64,000 nt of DNA from Deinococcus actinosclerus (GTDB lineage: Bacteria; Deinococcota; Deinococci; Deinococcales; Deinococcaceae): positions 1,177,501 through 1,241,500 of the forward strand of contig NZ_CP013910.1 of the NCBI RefSeq assembly GCF_001507665.1, read 5' to 3'. Position 1 is the stretch's first letter. Each line of letters starts with the position of its first letter. This document shows positions 57,411 through 64,000 of this stretch, piece after piece. Position numbers and translations under genes: made by a program. The notes below the pieces were generated by a model. The model was not told where the DNA came from, did not search any database, and saw only the letters and a list, made by a program, of their open reading frames with translations.

Positions 57411-59060
57411 TCAGGGGGTCACCTGCGCGAAGTCCTGCCCGTCGCGCCGGATGACGAACACCGCGTCGCCCGTCACGGTCGCCGTGGTGCTGATCTGCTT
57501 CCCGGCCAGCGCGGCGGCCTCGGTGTTCAGGTTCAGGGGCCGCTCGCCACTGGCGTCCCGCACGACCAGGGTGTACGTGCCCCCGGGCAGGTCGGTGGGG
57601 AAGGTGTAACTCAGGCTGACGCTGCGCGGCGCCGGTCCCGCCACCTGCGGCGTGGCGTCGGTCACCGGGACCGCCGGGATCTCCTCGCTGCCGCCCGCTG
57701 CCGAGTCCACACCGCTCGGTTCAGGTGTCACGGGTTCAGCTGTGGACGGCTCGGTCTGGGGCGCCGGTTCGGGGTCCTGCACGGGTGGCGGCAGCGGCAG
57801 ACTGCCCGCCGGGCGGCTGGGCGCGCTGTAGCGCGGCGCGGCCACCGTCAGCGTCACGGGACTGCCGGTCGTGACGTTCTCGAACGCGGCCGGCGTCTGC
57901 GAGAGCACCGTGCCTTCCTTGCGGTCACTGGGCTGCGGGGTGACCTTCGTCACGACCAGTCCGGCCGTGCGCACGACCTTCAGGGCGTCCTCGTAGGCAA
58001 AGCCCGCCAGGATCGGCAGCCAGGTCTTCTTGCCCGTGATGCCGGTGCTGACCATCAGCTGCACGGCCTGTCCCTGCTGCGCCGTGGACCCCGCCTCGGG
58101 CAGCTGCGCCACGATGCGGCCCTCCGGCGTGCCGGTCAGGGTGCCGTCGACCTTCACGATCTTCCCGACCGTCATGGCATTGCCCTTCAGGGCGTCCCGC
58201 GCCTGATCGGGCGTCATCTCCTCCAGGCGCGGCACCTCGATCGCCGGGGGATTGTTCACGGTCAGGGTCACCAGTCGGCCGACCGGGAGGTTAGAATTCG
58301 CGGCGGGATCCTGCCGGATGATCGACCCGACCGCGCGGCCAGCGGCCTGCCCCTTGACGTACTCGACGCGGAAGCCCGCGCTGGTCAGTTCCTGCGCGGC
58401 CTGCTTCGCGGCCTGCCCCACCACGTTCGAAACGGGTTTCACGGGTGGATTCAGGTAGATCTGCACGGCCTGCGCGCCCACATATGTCGCGCCGCCCAGC
58501 AGCAGCAGGCCGGGAATGAACGTCAGCCACGCGCCCGGCTCGCGGCGGCGTTTCACGCGGGCCTTCTTCAGCGGGGCGAGGGTCGCCGCGTTGCGCGCCG
58601 CGATGTCCTCGGGGGTGCGGGGCGTGAGTTGCGGTGTCAGGTAGGCGACGCGCAGCTCATGGCCCTCCACGAGGACCTGCGCGTCCTCCAGCGCGTACCC
58701 GTGCTCGGCCAGCGCACCGGCGAGCGCCTGCACGTTTTCCACGAGGTCCTGTGGGACGCCCTTGTGCGCCAGTGCCGCTTCCAGCGGCTGACCCGTCACG
58801 GGCTGCCACACCGCGTAGAACGCGCCGGGCCGCGCGACGACGTCCGTCAGGCCCGCCGGGCTCAGGGCGCGCAGCGCGGTGCGGTACGCGTGGAAGGCCT
58901 GCCGGTCGGCGGGCGTCGCCACGTTGAACCACGCCACCTGCCGCGTGACGCCCTCCGCCGCGCGGACCTCGGACAGCGTGACCGGGCCCTGCACGGACAC
59001 CTCCCGCAGCACCTCGTACTTGCCGTCAATGACTTTCACCCTGCCCACCTGACCCGTCAT
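57411..59060 (-). CDS. PASTA-domain protein with degenerate kinase-like domain
   Basis: The 549-residue protein resembles PknB-type kinases but lacks their catalytic residues. Residues 14-170 follow a kinase outline (KYEVLREVSVQGPVTLSEVR), but the ATP-Lys position reads QVAWFNV, the HRD region reads ALEDAQVLVEG and the DFG position reads VAYLTPQ. A membrane helix near 187-207 follows. Three PASTA domains come next, then a Pro-rich stretch and a beta domain. PASTA modules bind muropeptides or lipid II. It may be a pseudokinase sensor or scaffold. Confidence 0.82.
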   Translation of the reverse strand: MTGQVGRVKVIDGKYEVLREVSVQGPVTLSEVRAAEGVTRQVAWFNVATPADRQAFHAYRTALRALSPAGLTDVVARPGAFYAVWQPVTGQPLEAALAHKGVPQDLVENVQALAGALAEHGYALEDAQVLVEGHELRVAYLTPQLTPRTPEDIAARNAATLAPLKKARVKRRREPGAWLTFIPGLLLLGGATYVGAQAVQIYLNPPVKPVSNVVGQAAKQAAQELTSAGFRVEYVKGQAAGRAVGSIIRQDPAANSNLPVGRLVTLTVNNPPAIEVPRLEEMTPDQARDALKGNAMTVGKIVKVDGTLTGTPEGRIVAQLPEAGSTAQQGQAVQLMVSTGITGKKTWLPILAGFAYEDALKVVRTAGLVVTKVTPQPSDRKEGTVLSQTPAAFENVTTGSPVTLTVAAPRYSAPSRPAGSLPLPPPVQDPEPAPQTEPSTAEPVTPEPSGVDSAAGGSEEIPAVPVTDATPQVAGPAPRSVSLSYTFPTDLPGGTYTLVVRDASGERPLNLNTEAAALAGKQISTTATVTGDAVFVIRRDGQDFAQVTP

Positions 59061-59134
59061 GCGCCGCTCAGCATAGCGCGCGCCCCGCCCCGCACGCCGC
59101 GGCCCGCCTCACACGCTCCCCTCACGGCTGCCCG

Positions 59135-59431
59135 TCACAGGCCCAGCAGCCGCGCCGCCCAGTACGCCGCGAAGCCCCCCAGGATGCCCAGCGCGAGGTT
59201 CCGGGTGCGCCACAGCAGCGCCCCGCCCACCACGGCCCCGATCAGCCGCCGCGCCCACTCGGGGCTGCCCAGCACGTCCGGGACGATCAGCGCCGCGAAC
59301 ACGCTGACCGGCACGAAGCGCAGGAACGCCAGCCAGAACGGCGGCAACTCCAGGCGGCCCAGGCTGAGCCCCAGCAGCCGCGCCGGGTACGTCACCGCCC
59401 ACATCAGCAGGATCACCAGCCAGCCGCTCAC
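59135..59431 (-). CDS. azlD: AzlD-family branched-chain amino acid export subunit
   Basis: The 98-residue membrane protein has three to four helices, including WAVTYPARLLGLSLGRLELP, LAFLRFVPVSVFAALIVPDVL and RNLALGILGGFAAYWAARLL. It is the small partner of AzlC. The GTG start overlaps the azlC stop by 4 nt (GTGA). Confidence 0.88.
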   Translation of the reverse strand: MSGWLVILLMWAVTYPARLLGLSLGRLELPPFWLAFLRFVPVSVFAALIVPDVLGSPEWARRLIGAVVGGALLWRTRNLALGILGGFAAYWAARLLGL

Positions 59432-60156
59432 GCCCGCCCCCCCGCCCGCGTGCTGATCAACGCGCCCAGCAGCGCCCCGCCCACCCCGACCAGCAGCACG
59501 ACCAGCCCGCCCGGCAGCAGTTGCCCCAGCCCCCACGCGCCCAGGCCCGACGCGAGCGCCACCAGCACCGCCACCCGCCCGAGGAGCAGCGGCACCAGCA
59601 GCCCCAGGAACGCCAGCGGGAAGATCACGCCCACCCCCAGCGCGTCCGGGTCGGGCAGCGCGGCGCCCGCCAGCGCGCCCAGCAGCGTCGCCGCGTTCCA
59701 CGCCGCGAACAGACTCAGTTCCGCGCCCAGCAGGAACCCCAGGCTCAGACCCCCCGGGTCACGCGGGCCCGCCACCAGCACCATGCCGTACGCCTCGTCG
59801 GTCAGGAACTGCGCCGCCACGGCGCGCTGAAGGCGGCTCAGGGGCAGCTGGCGCGACAGGCTCAGGCCGTACAGCACGTGCCGCGCGTTCAGCACGAACG
59901 TCGTCCCCACCAGTGCCAGCGCCGACGCCACCCCAGCTACGCCCCCAGCCACAAACTGCCCCGCCGCCGCGAACTGACTCGCCCCGGCGAACACCGTGAC
60001 GCTCATCAGGCACGTCTCCCAGACACTCAGTCCGTTCGTGCGGGCCGTGACCGCGTACGCCACCGCGAACGGCACTACGCCCGCCCACAGCGGCACCATC
60101 ACCCGGAAGCCGCGCCCGAACGCCGCCCAGTCGAACCCCCGCCCCTGACCTGTCAT
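59428..60156 (-). CDS. azlC: AzlC-family branched-chain amino acid export subunit
   Basis: The 242-residue polytopic protein contains VPFAVAYAVTARTNGLSVWE, VFAGASQFAAAGQF, LNARHVLYGLSLSRQLPL and FLTDEAYGMVL, all typical of AzlC/YgaZ. With AzlD it exports branched-chain amino acids or related compounds. The specific substrate in this organism is unknown. Confidence 0.92.
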   Translation of the reverse strand: MTGQGRGFDWAAFGRGFRVMVPLWAGVVPFAVAYAVTARTNGLSVWETCLMSVTVFAGASQFAAAGQFVAGGVAGVASALALVGTTFVLNARHVLYGLSLSRQLPLSRLQRAVAAQFLTDEAYGMVLVAGPRDPGGLSLGFLLGAELSLFAAWNAATLLGALAGAALPDPDALGVGVIFPLAFLGLLVPLLLGRVAVLVALASGLGAWGLGQLLPGGLVVLLVGVGGALLGALISTRAGGRA

Positions 60157-60226
60157 GCCGCGCAGGCTATCGGGTCGGCGCGGGCAGATGTGAACCCGCC
60201 CTGCACAGCGCGGCGACCACGGAGCC

Positions 60227-61122
60227 CTACGGAGGTGCGCCCGTCTCCCAGTCCACCAGGACGCTCACGGGCCGGTCCGGCCTGCCCAGGCGGGCGTACA
60301 GGCCCGGCAGACCGGCGGCCGGGACGGTCAGCGGGTACAGGGCGGCCAGCACCGGGCTGACGTGCGGCCACCACCAGCGGGCGTGGGCGGCGTAGTCCTC
60401 GCCGTCGCTGGAGCCCACGACGCTCAGCTCCTTGCGGTGAAAGTCCGGCGTGAGCGTCAGGGCGCCCCAGTTGCCGTCCGAGAGCACCACGCAGCGCCCA
60501 CGGGGGCGCAGGGCGCCCAGCAGCGCCGCGAAGCCGGCGGGGGCGGCGCTGCACTCCACGCCCACGTCGAAGGCGTCACGCGGCGCCGCTGCCGGCGCGT
60601 ACACCTCGCGCGCCCCGAACTGCCGGGCGAGGGCCTGCCGGTCGGCGCGCGGCTCGATCACGCTCACGTCGTGAACGCCCGCGCGGGTCAGGTTGACCAC
60701 GCTCAGCAGTCCCAGCAGGCCCGCTCCGGCCACCAGGACCCGCTCGTGGGGGCAGGGTGGACGCGGCGCAGGCCCTTGGCGGTCTCCTCGGCCAGGATCA
60801 CGCTCAGCGCCGCCCGGTCCGGCACGTTGTCCGGGACGGGAATCACCCGCGACGCGCCGTGCACGCCCCACGCCGCGTGCCCCAGCGTCGTCACGACCCG
60901 CGCGCCCACCGGCAGCGTCACGCCCGGCCCGGCTTCCATGACCGTCCCCAGCGTCTGATACCCCAGCGGGGACGGAAACGGCCCGCCCCGCAGCACACTC
61001 AGTTCCGAGGCGACACTCAGGGCGCTCAGGCGCGTCTGGACCCGCACCTCGCCCGGCCCGACCCCGCGCGGCGCAAGCGGCTCCCAGCGCGGCGTGCAGG
61101 GCGACGCGGCAATCAGGCGCAT
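60227..61122 (-). pseudogene. Zinc-type alcohol dehydrogenase-like (MDR) protein, frameshifted
   Basis: Two frames together encode a 298-residue medium-chain dehydrogenase relative. The first begins RLIAASPCTPRWEPLAPRGV and includes GYQTLGTVMEAGPGVTLPVG. The second holds the cofactor fold ERVLVAGAGLLGLLSVVNLT and continues to SVLVDWETGAPP. They join if one C is added in the C5 run (plus-strand G5, 60748-60752). The zinc ligands are not obvious and the protein is shorter than usual MDR enzymes. Sequencing error or true pseudogene. Confidence 0.78.
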
Positions 61123-61143
61123 GTTCCCAGTCTGCCATCCCAC

Positions 61144-61174
61144 TTGACCCTCACGCGGCGGGAGGGCCTACGCT
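61144..61174 (+). promoter_or_regulatory. MerR-type promoter of the tipA-like gene
   Basis: TTGACC (61144-61149) and TACGCT (61169-61174) are 19 bp apart, the long spacing of MerR-regulated promoters. A CCCTC-N9-GAGGG dyad (61148-61166) lies in the spacer region, as expected for self-regulation. Confidence 0.6.
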
Positions 61175-61194
61175 GCCCCTCAGGAGGTACCACC

Positions 61195-61974
61195 CTGGAG
61201 GCGAAGCGCTGGACGGTGGGGGAGGTCGCGGCCCTGACGGGCGTGAGCGTGCGCACCCTGCACCATTACGACGAGATCGGGCTGCTGCGCCCCGCCGAGC
61301 GCAGCGACGGGAATTACCGCCTGTACGCGCCGGGTGATCTGGCGCGGCTGCGGCGGGTGCTGACGTGGCGGGCGCTGGGCGTGCCGCTCGCGGAGGTGGC
61401 GGGCGTGCTGGACGCCCCGCCGGAGCTGGAACGCGAGGCGCTGCGGGCCCACGCCGCGCGGCTGCGGGACGACCTGCGCCGCGCCGAGCACACGCTGCGC
61501 GAGGTGCAGGCCCGCCTGGACGCCCTGGACGGCAGGGCAGAGGAGACGATCATGAACAACGAGGACGTGAAGGCCGCCTTTGACGGGTTCGATCCCGCGC
61601 CCTACGAGGCTGAGGCCCGTGAACGCTGGGGCGACACGGACGCCTACCGCCAGAGTGCCGCGCGCACCGCCCGGTACACCCCCGAGGACTGGGCGCGCGT
61701 GCGCGCGGAGATGGACAGCATTACCGCCGAATACGTTGCCCTGATGGAGGCGGGCGTCCCGGCCACCGACGGGCGGGCGCTGGCGGTCGCGGCGCGGCAC
61801 CGCGCGCACATCAGCGGGGCGTACTACGACGCCTCGGCGCAGATGATGCGCGGGCTGGCGCAGATGTGGGTGGCCGATGAGCGCTTCACGCGGACCATCG
61901 ACCGGGCGAGACCCGGGCTGGCCGCGTACCAGAGCGCGGCGGTGACCGCCTGGGCCGACGCGCAGGGCGGGTAA
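61195..61974 (+). CDS. TipA-like MerR-family regulator
   Basis: The 259-residue protein has a MerR winged helix (WTVGEVAALTGVSVRTLHHY, DEIGLLRPAERSDGNYRLY), a coiled-coil dimerisation helix and a C-terminal TipAS ligand domain (ERWGDTDAYRQSAARTARYT with the later RAHISGAYYDASAQMMRGLA). No ATG or GTG fits the start. CTG at 61195 follows a full AGGAGGT (61182-61188) at 6 nt, so a CTG start is likely. TipA binds thiopeptides and activates its own gene. The ligand here is unknown. Confidence 0.83.
   Translation: MEAKRWTVGEVAALTGVSVRTLHHYDEIGLLRPAERSDGNYRLYAPGDLARLRRVLTWRALGVPLAEVAGVLDAPPELEREALRAHAARLRDDLRRAEHTLREVQARLDALDGRAEETIMNNEDVKAAFDGFDPAPYEAEARERWGDTDAYRQSAARTARYTPEDWARVRAEMDSITAEYVALMEAGVPATDGRALAVAARHRAHISGAYYDASAQMMRGLAQMWVADERFTRTIDRARPGLAAYQSAAVTAWADAQGG
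61552..61974 (+). CDS. Internal TipAS-like short product
   Basis: An in-frame ATG at residue 120, after AGAGGAGA, would give a 140-residue ligand-binding domain without the DNA-binding part. In Streptomyces lividans tipA makes such a short form (TipAS, 144 residues) in excess from the same mRNA. The matching position and size support it here; production is inferred. Confidence 0.55.
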   Translation: MNNEDVKAAFDGFDPAPYEAEARERWGDTDAYRQSAARTARYTPEDWARVRAEMDSITAEYVALMEAGVPATDGRALAVAARHRAHISGAYYDASAQMMRGLAQMWVADERFTRTIDRARPGLAAYQSAAVTAWADAQGG

Positions 61975-62006
61975 GGGACGGGGGAGAGGGGGCCCCCGCC
62001 CGACTG

Positions 62007-63008
62007 TCAGGCCGCGCCGTGCTGCACGAAACGGGTGGGGGTCTGCGCGGCGACCTCGGCGGCCTCGCGCGTCAGACGCTGCCACTCGGCGCGCACCCCG
62101 TCCGGGCCGAGCACCTGCACCTGCGGCCCCCAGGACAGCAGCCACGGGAGAACACTGCGCGCCGCGCCCCTGGCGTCGTGCGGGACCAGCAGGGGCGCGT
62201 CCACGCTGCCGTCCGGGTTGATGCTCGGCTCGCCCAGACAGGCGTGCCCGCCTTCCAGCACGCGGAATTTCGCCTCACCCGTGAAGCGCAGGGTGACCGA
62301 CACACTATCCGCTTCCTGGGTGGGCGGCGGCGTGACGGGCAGCGCGGGCGTCTGTCCCGGGTCGAGGGGGTCGGGCGTGAAGGTCTGCGGGTCCAGCGTG
62401 ACGTGCAGCATCCGGCCCAGGCGGTACGTGCGCACCTCGCCGGCGTGGTCGGGGTCACGGCCCACGACGAGCAGGTCGCCGCTGACCGGGTGCGCCTCGA
62501 TCCGCAGCGGGTGCAGCCGCGCGGCGCGCCGCGTGCCGGGCTGCCACTCCTGAAAGCGGATGGGGTGGCAGCCCAGCCACGCCTGCGTCACGGCGCGCAG
62601 CGCGAGGTCGGCCGAGGCGGGGCGCGCCGTGCCGGGCGTGCGGGGCAGGGCCGCGCGGACGTGCTCGGGCAGCGCGGCGGCCAGCGTGGCGCGCAGCGGG
62701 GCGAGGGTGGCCGCCGGTTCGCTTCCGCGCGCCGCGAGGGCGTCCAGGCCGCGCAGCAGGGTCAGGCGCGCCGCGCCGTCCAGTTCCGGCGTGCCGATCA
62801 CGTACGCCTGTGGCGGGCCGGGCAGGACGCGCAGACCGGGTTCCAGGGCCTCCAGGTCGCGCAGGTCGCGCGCCGTGACGGCCAGGGACTGCCCGGTGGC
62901 CGCCGCGAGTTCGGCGGCGGTGTGCGGCCGCTCGCGCAGCAGGCGGGCCAGGAGGAACAGGCGCTGGACGGGGCTCTGGGCACGCTCGGTGGGCTCGTCG
63001 GAGGTCAT
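62007..63008 (-). CDS. WYL-domain transcriptional regulator
   Basis: The 333-residue protein has an N-terminal helix-turn-helix (RLFLLARLLRERPHTAAELA, ATGQSLAVTARDLRDLEAL). A WYL-type domain follows (IRFQEWQPGTRRAARLHPLR, VVGRDPDHAGEVRTYRLGRM) and a C-terminal extension. Such regulators bind nucleic acid or small ligands and often control DNA-damage or defence genes. The target is unknown. The ATG at 63008 follows GGAGG. Confidence 0.84.
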   Translation of the reverse strand: MTSDEPTERAQSPVQRLFLLARLLRERPHTAAELAAATGQSLAVTARDLRDLEALEPGLRVLPGPPQAYVIGTPELDGAARLTLLRGLDALAARGSEPAATLAPLRATLAAALPEHVRAALPRTPGTARPASADLALRAVTQAWLGCHPIRFQEWQPGTRRAARLHPLRIEAHPVSGDLLVVGRDPDHAGEVRTYRLGRMLHVTLDPQTFTPDPLDPGQTPALPVTPPPTQEADSVSVTLRFTGEAKFRVLEGGHACLGEPSINPDGSVDAPLLVPHDARGAARSVLPWLLSWGPQVQVLGPDGVRAEWQRLTREAAEVAAQTPTRFVQHGAA

Positions 63009-63076
63009 GCCTCCAGTGTGCGGAGGGGGTGTCCGCCAAACGTCCATATTTTTGAGAAGACTGGATCAATAAGAAT

Positions 63077-64000
63077 TCAATCCGGAACTCCGCCCAGCGA
63101 CCGCTCCTCCCGCCACTCCAGCACCCACGGATCGAAGCGGCCCTCGCAGAAGAAATCCTCCCGCCCCGGCCCCGGCAGCGTCGGTTCCTCCCAGCGCGGC
63201 GCGTCCGACAGTCGCAGCACCCCACCGTCCACCGTCAGCGCCCCCGGCCAGCCCAGCAACTCGCGCAGCGCCGCCACCGCCGCACTCAGCGCCTTGCGCC
63301 GCGCGGTCGGCGTCTTCCCCGGTAGGTCCAGCGCGTCCAGCGCCCGCTCGCGCGACACCTGCCCCCCCGCCGTCACCAGCAGCGCCAGCAGGCCTGCCTC
63401 GGGCCGCGTGGAGCGCAGCGGCAACTCGTCGCCGGACATCCACACCCGCACCGGCCCGGCCAGACTGACCCGCACCGTCCACTCCGGCGGCGCGAACGTC
63501 ACCACCCCGTACTGCTCCAGCAGCGCGGGCAGGTACGCGCGCACCCACGACCACCGCAGCGTCGCCAGCTGCGCGCGGATGCCGTCACTGGGCGGCAGGG
63601 GCTCGCCGCCCGCCTGCCGGGCGCACTCCGCGCGGGCCAGCCAGGAGAGGGTCCCCGCATGCTGCGAGTAACTGTCCGCGCGGCTCAGGGCTTCCTGGGC
63701 GCGCGGCAGATCCCCCGCGTGCAGGTACGCCAGCGTCAGGTGGTTGAGGACCGCGTGCCGACCCGAGTCCAGCACCCGGTGCAGCGCAGCCGCTTCCTGA
63801 GCCATCAGGACGGCCTCGAACGTCTGTCCCGAGAGGGCCAGCGCCTGCGCTCCTATGACCAGCGTTGCGGCCAGCCGATCCGGAGCGGAAACGCACTCGC
63901 GGGCGGAGATGGCCGTTCTGAGCGTGATGGGATACTGAGCCAGACTTATGGTGAGCATTGCCCGCGGCAGGAACAGTTCTGAGGCGAGCAGGCCGTCCTG
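63077..64000 (-). CDS. Partial regulator with helical-repeat and C-terminal winged-helix-like regions
   Basis: The frame is open to the window edge, so the N-terminus is missing and the ATG at 63958 is not a reliable start. The visible 307 residues hold TPR-like helices (AQALALSGQTFEAVLMAQEA, LTLAYLHAGDLPRAQEALSR). A segment like the C-terminal DNA-binding domain of BTAD/SARP or OmpR-type regulators follows (SLAGPVRVWMSGDELPLRST, ARRKALSAAVAALRELLG). The overall architecture suggests a transcriptional activator. No ATPase part is visible in this window. Confidence 0.65.
   Translation of the reverse strand, partial: QDGLLASELFLPRAMLTISLAQYPITLRTAISARECVSAPDRLAATLVIGAQALALSGQTFEAVLMAQEAAALHRVLDSGRHAVLNHLTLAYLHAGDLPRAQEALSRADSYSQHAGTLSWLARAECARQAGGEPLPPSDGIRAQLATLRWSWVRAYLPALLEQYGVVTFAPPEWTVRVSLAGPVRVWMSGDELPLRSTRPEAGLLALLVTAGGQVSRERALDALDLPGKTPTARRKALSAAVAALRELLGWPGALTVDGGVLRLSDAPRWEEPTLPGPGREDFFCEGRFDPWVLEWREERSLGGVPD

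Overview
The window is GC-rich chromosomal DNA from a Deinococcus-type bacterium. I infer this from TrmFO instead of GidA-type folate chemistry, coproheme decarboxylase (ChdC), a DdrI-like CRP regulator, a zinc-type HemB, a GSI/GSIII glutamine synthetase pair, and a radiation/desiccation-response-like motif at the gyrA promoter. About twenty genes also have a TANNNT -10 hexamer only 5 to 8 nt before the start codon, the leaderless arrangement known for Deinococcus. No rRNA, tRNA, CRISPR array, prophage or complete insertion sequence was seen.

Layout. 0-10 kb: LysM protein, murD-ftsW, a broken beta-propeller protein, trmFO, a YdcF protein, a DUF305 protein, and glyS behind a T-box leader. 10-20 kb: a lipoprotein, a HelD/UvrD-like helicase, a small orphan gene between inverted dispersed repeats, glnA and glnN back to back, an AAC(3)-family acetyltransferase and a ferredoxin-NADP reductase. 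20-33 kb: ddrI-like regulator, gyrA, a phosphatase followed by three overlapping roadblock/LC7 genes, hemB with a second phosphatase and a heme-oxygenase-like protein, P450, and sdhCDAB. 33-46 kb: DUF697, cysS with a putative cysteine leader-peptide attenuator, a LysR regulator with a clear operator, PhoU, a sugar-type ABC transporter with an SsuD-like monooxygenase, pepF and sppA. 46-64 kb: rbfA-ybgC-nudix, a short MITE-like repeat, a membrane-anchored cytochrome c, ChdC, small enzymes, thioredoxin, NYN-plsX, MscS, cysteine desulfurase with a PASTA pseudokinase, azlCD, a frameshifted dehydrogenase, a TipA-like MerR regulator, a WYL regulator and a partial regulator at the edge.

The most interesting signals are regulatory. 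Two aminoacyl-tRNA synthetase genes have different attenuators: glyS has a T-box, and cysS has what looks like a leaderless 8-residue peptide, MTTLCCLR, with tandem Cys codons followed by an intrinsic terminator. A divergent gene pair near 51.18 kb has abutting leaderless -10 elements. The TipA-like gene appears to start at CTG and to have an internal start for a short form. Three genes (propeller protein, pepF, dehydrogenase) are each out of frame by one base at a C run, and one ABC permease has an in-frame TAG. These may be sequencing or assembly errors or real lesions, and the sequence alone cannot decide.
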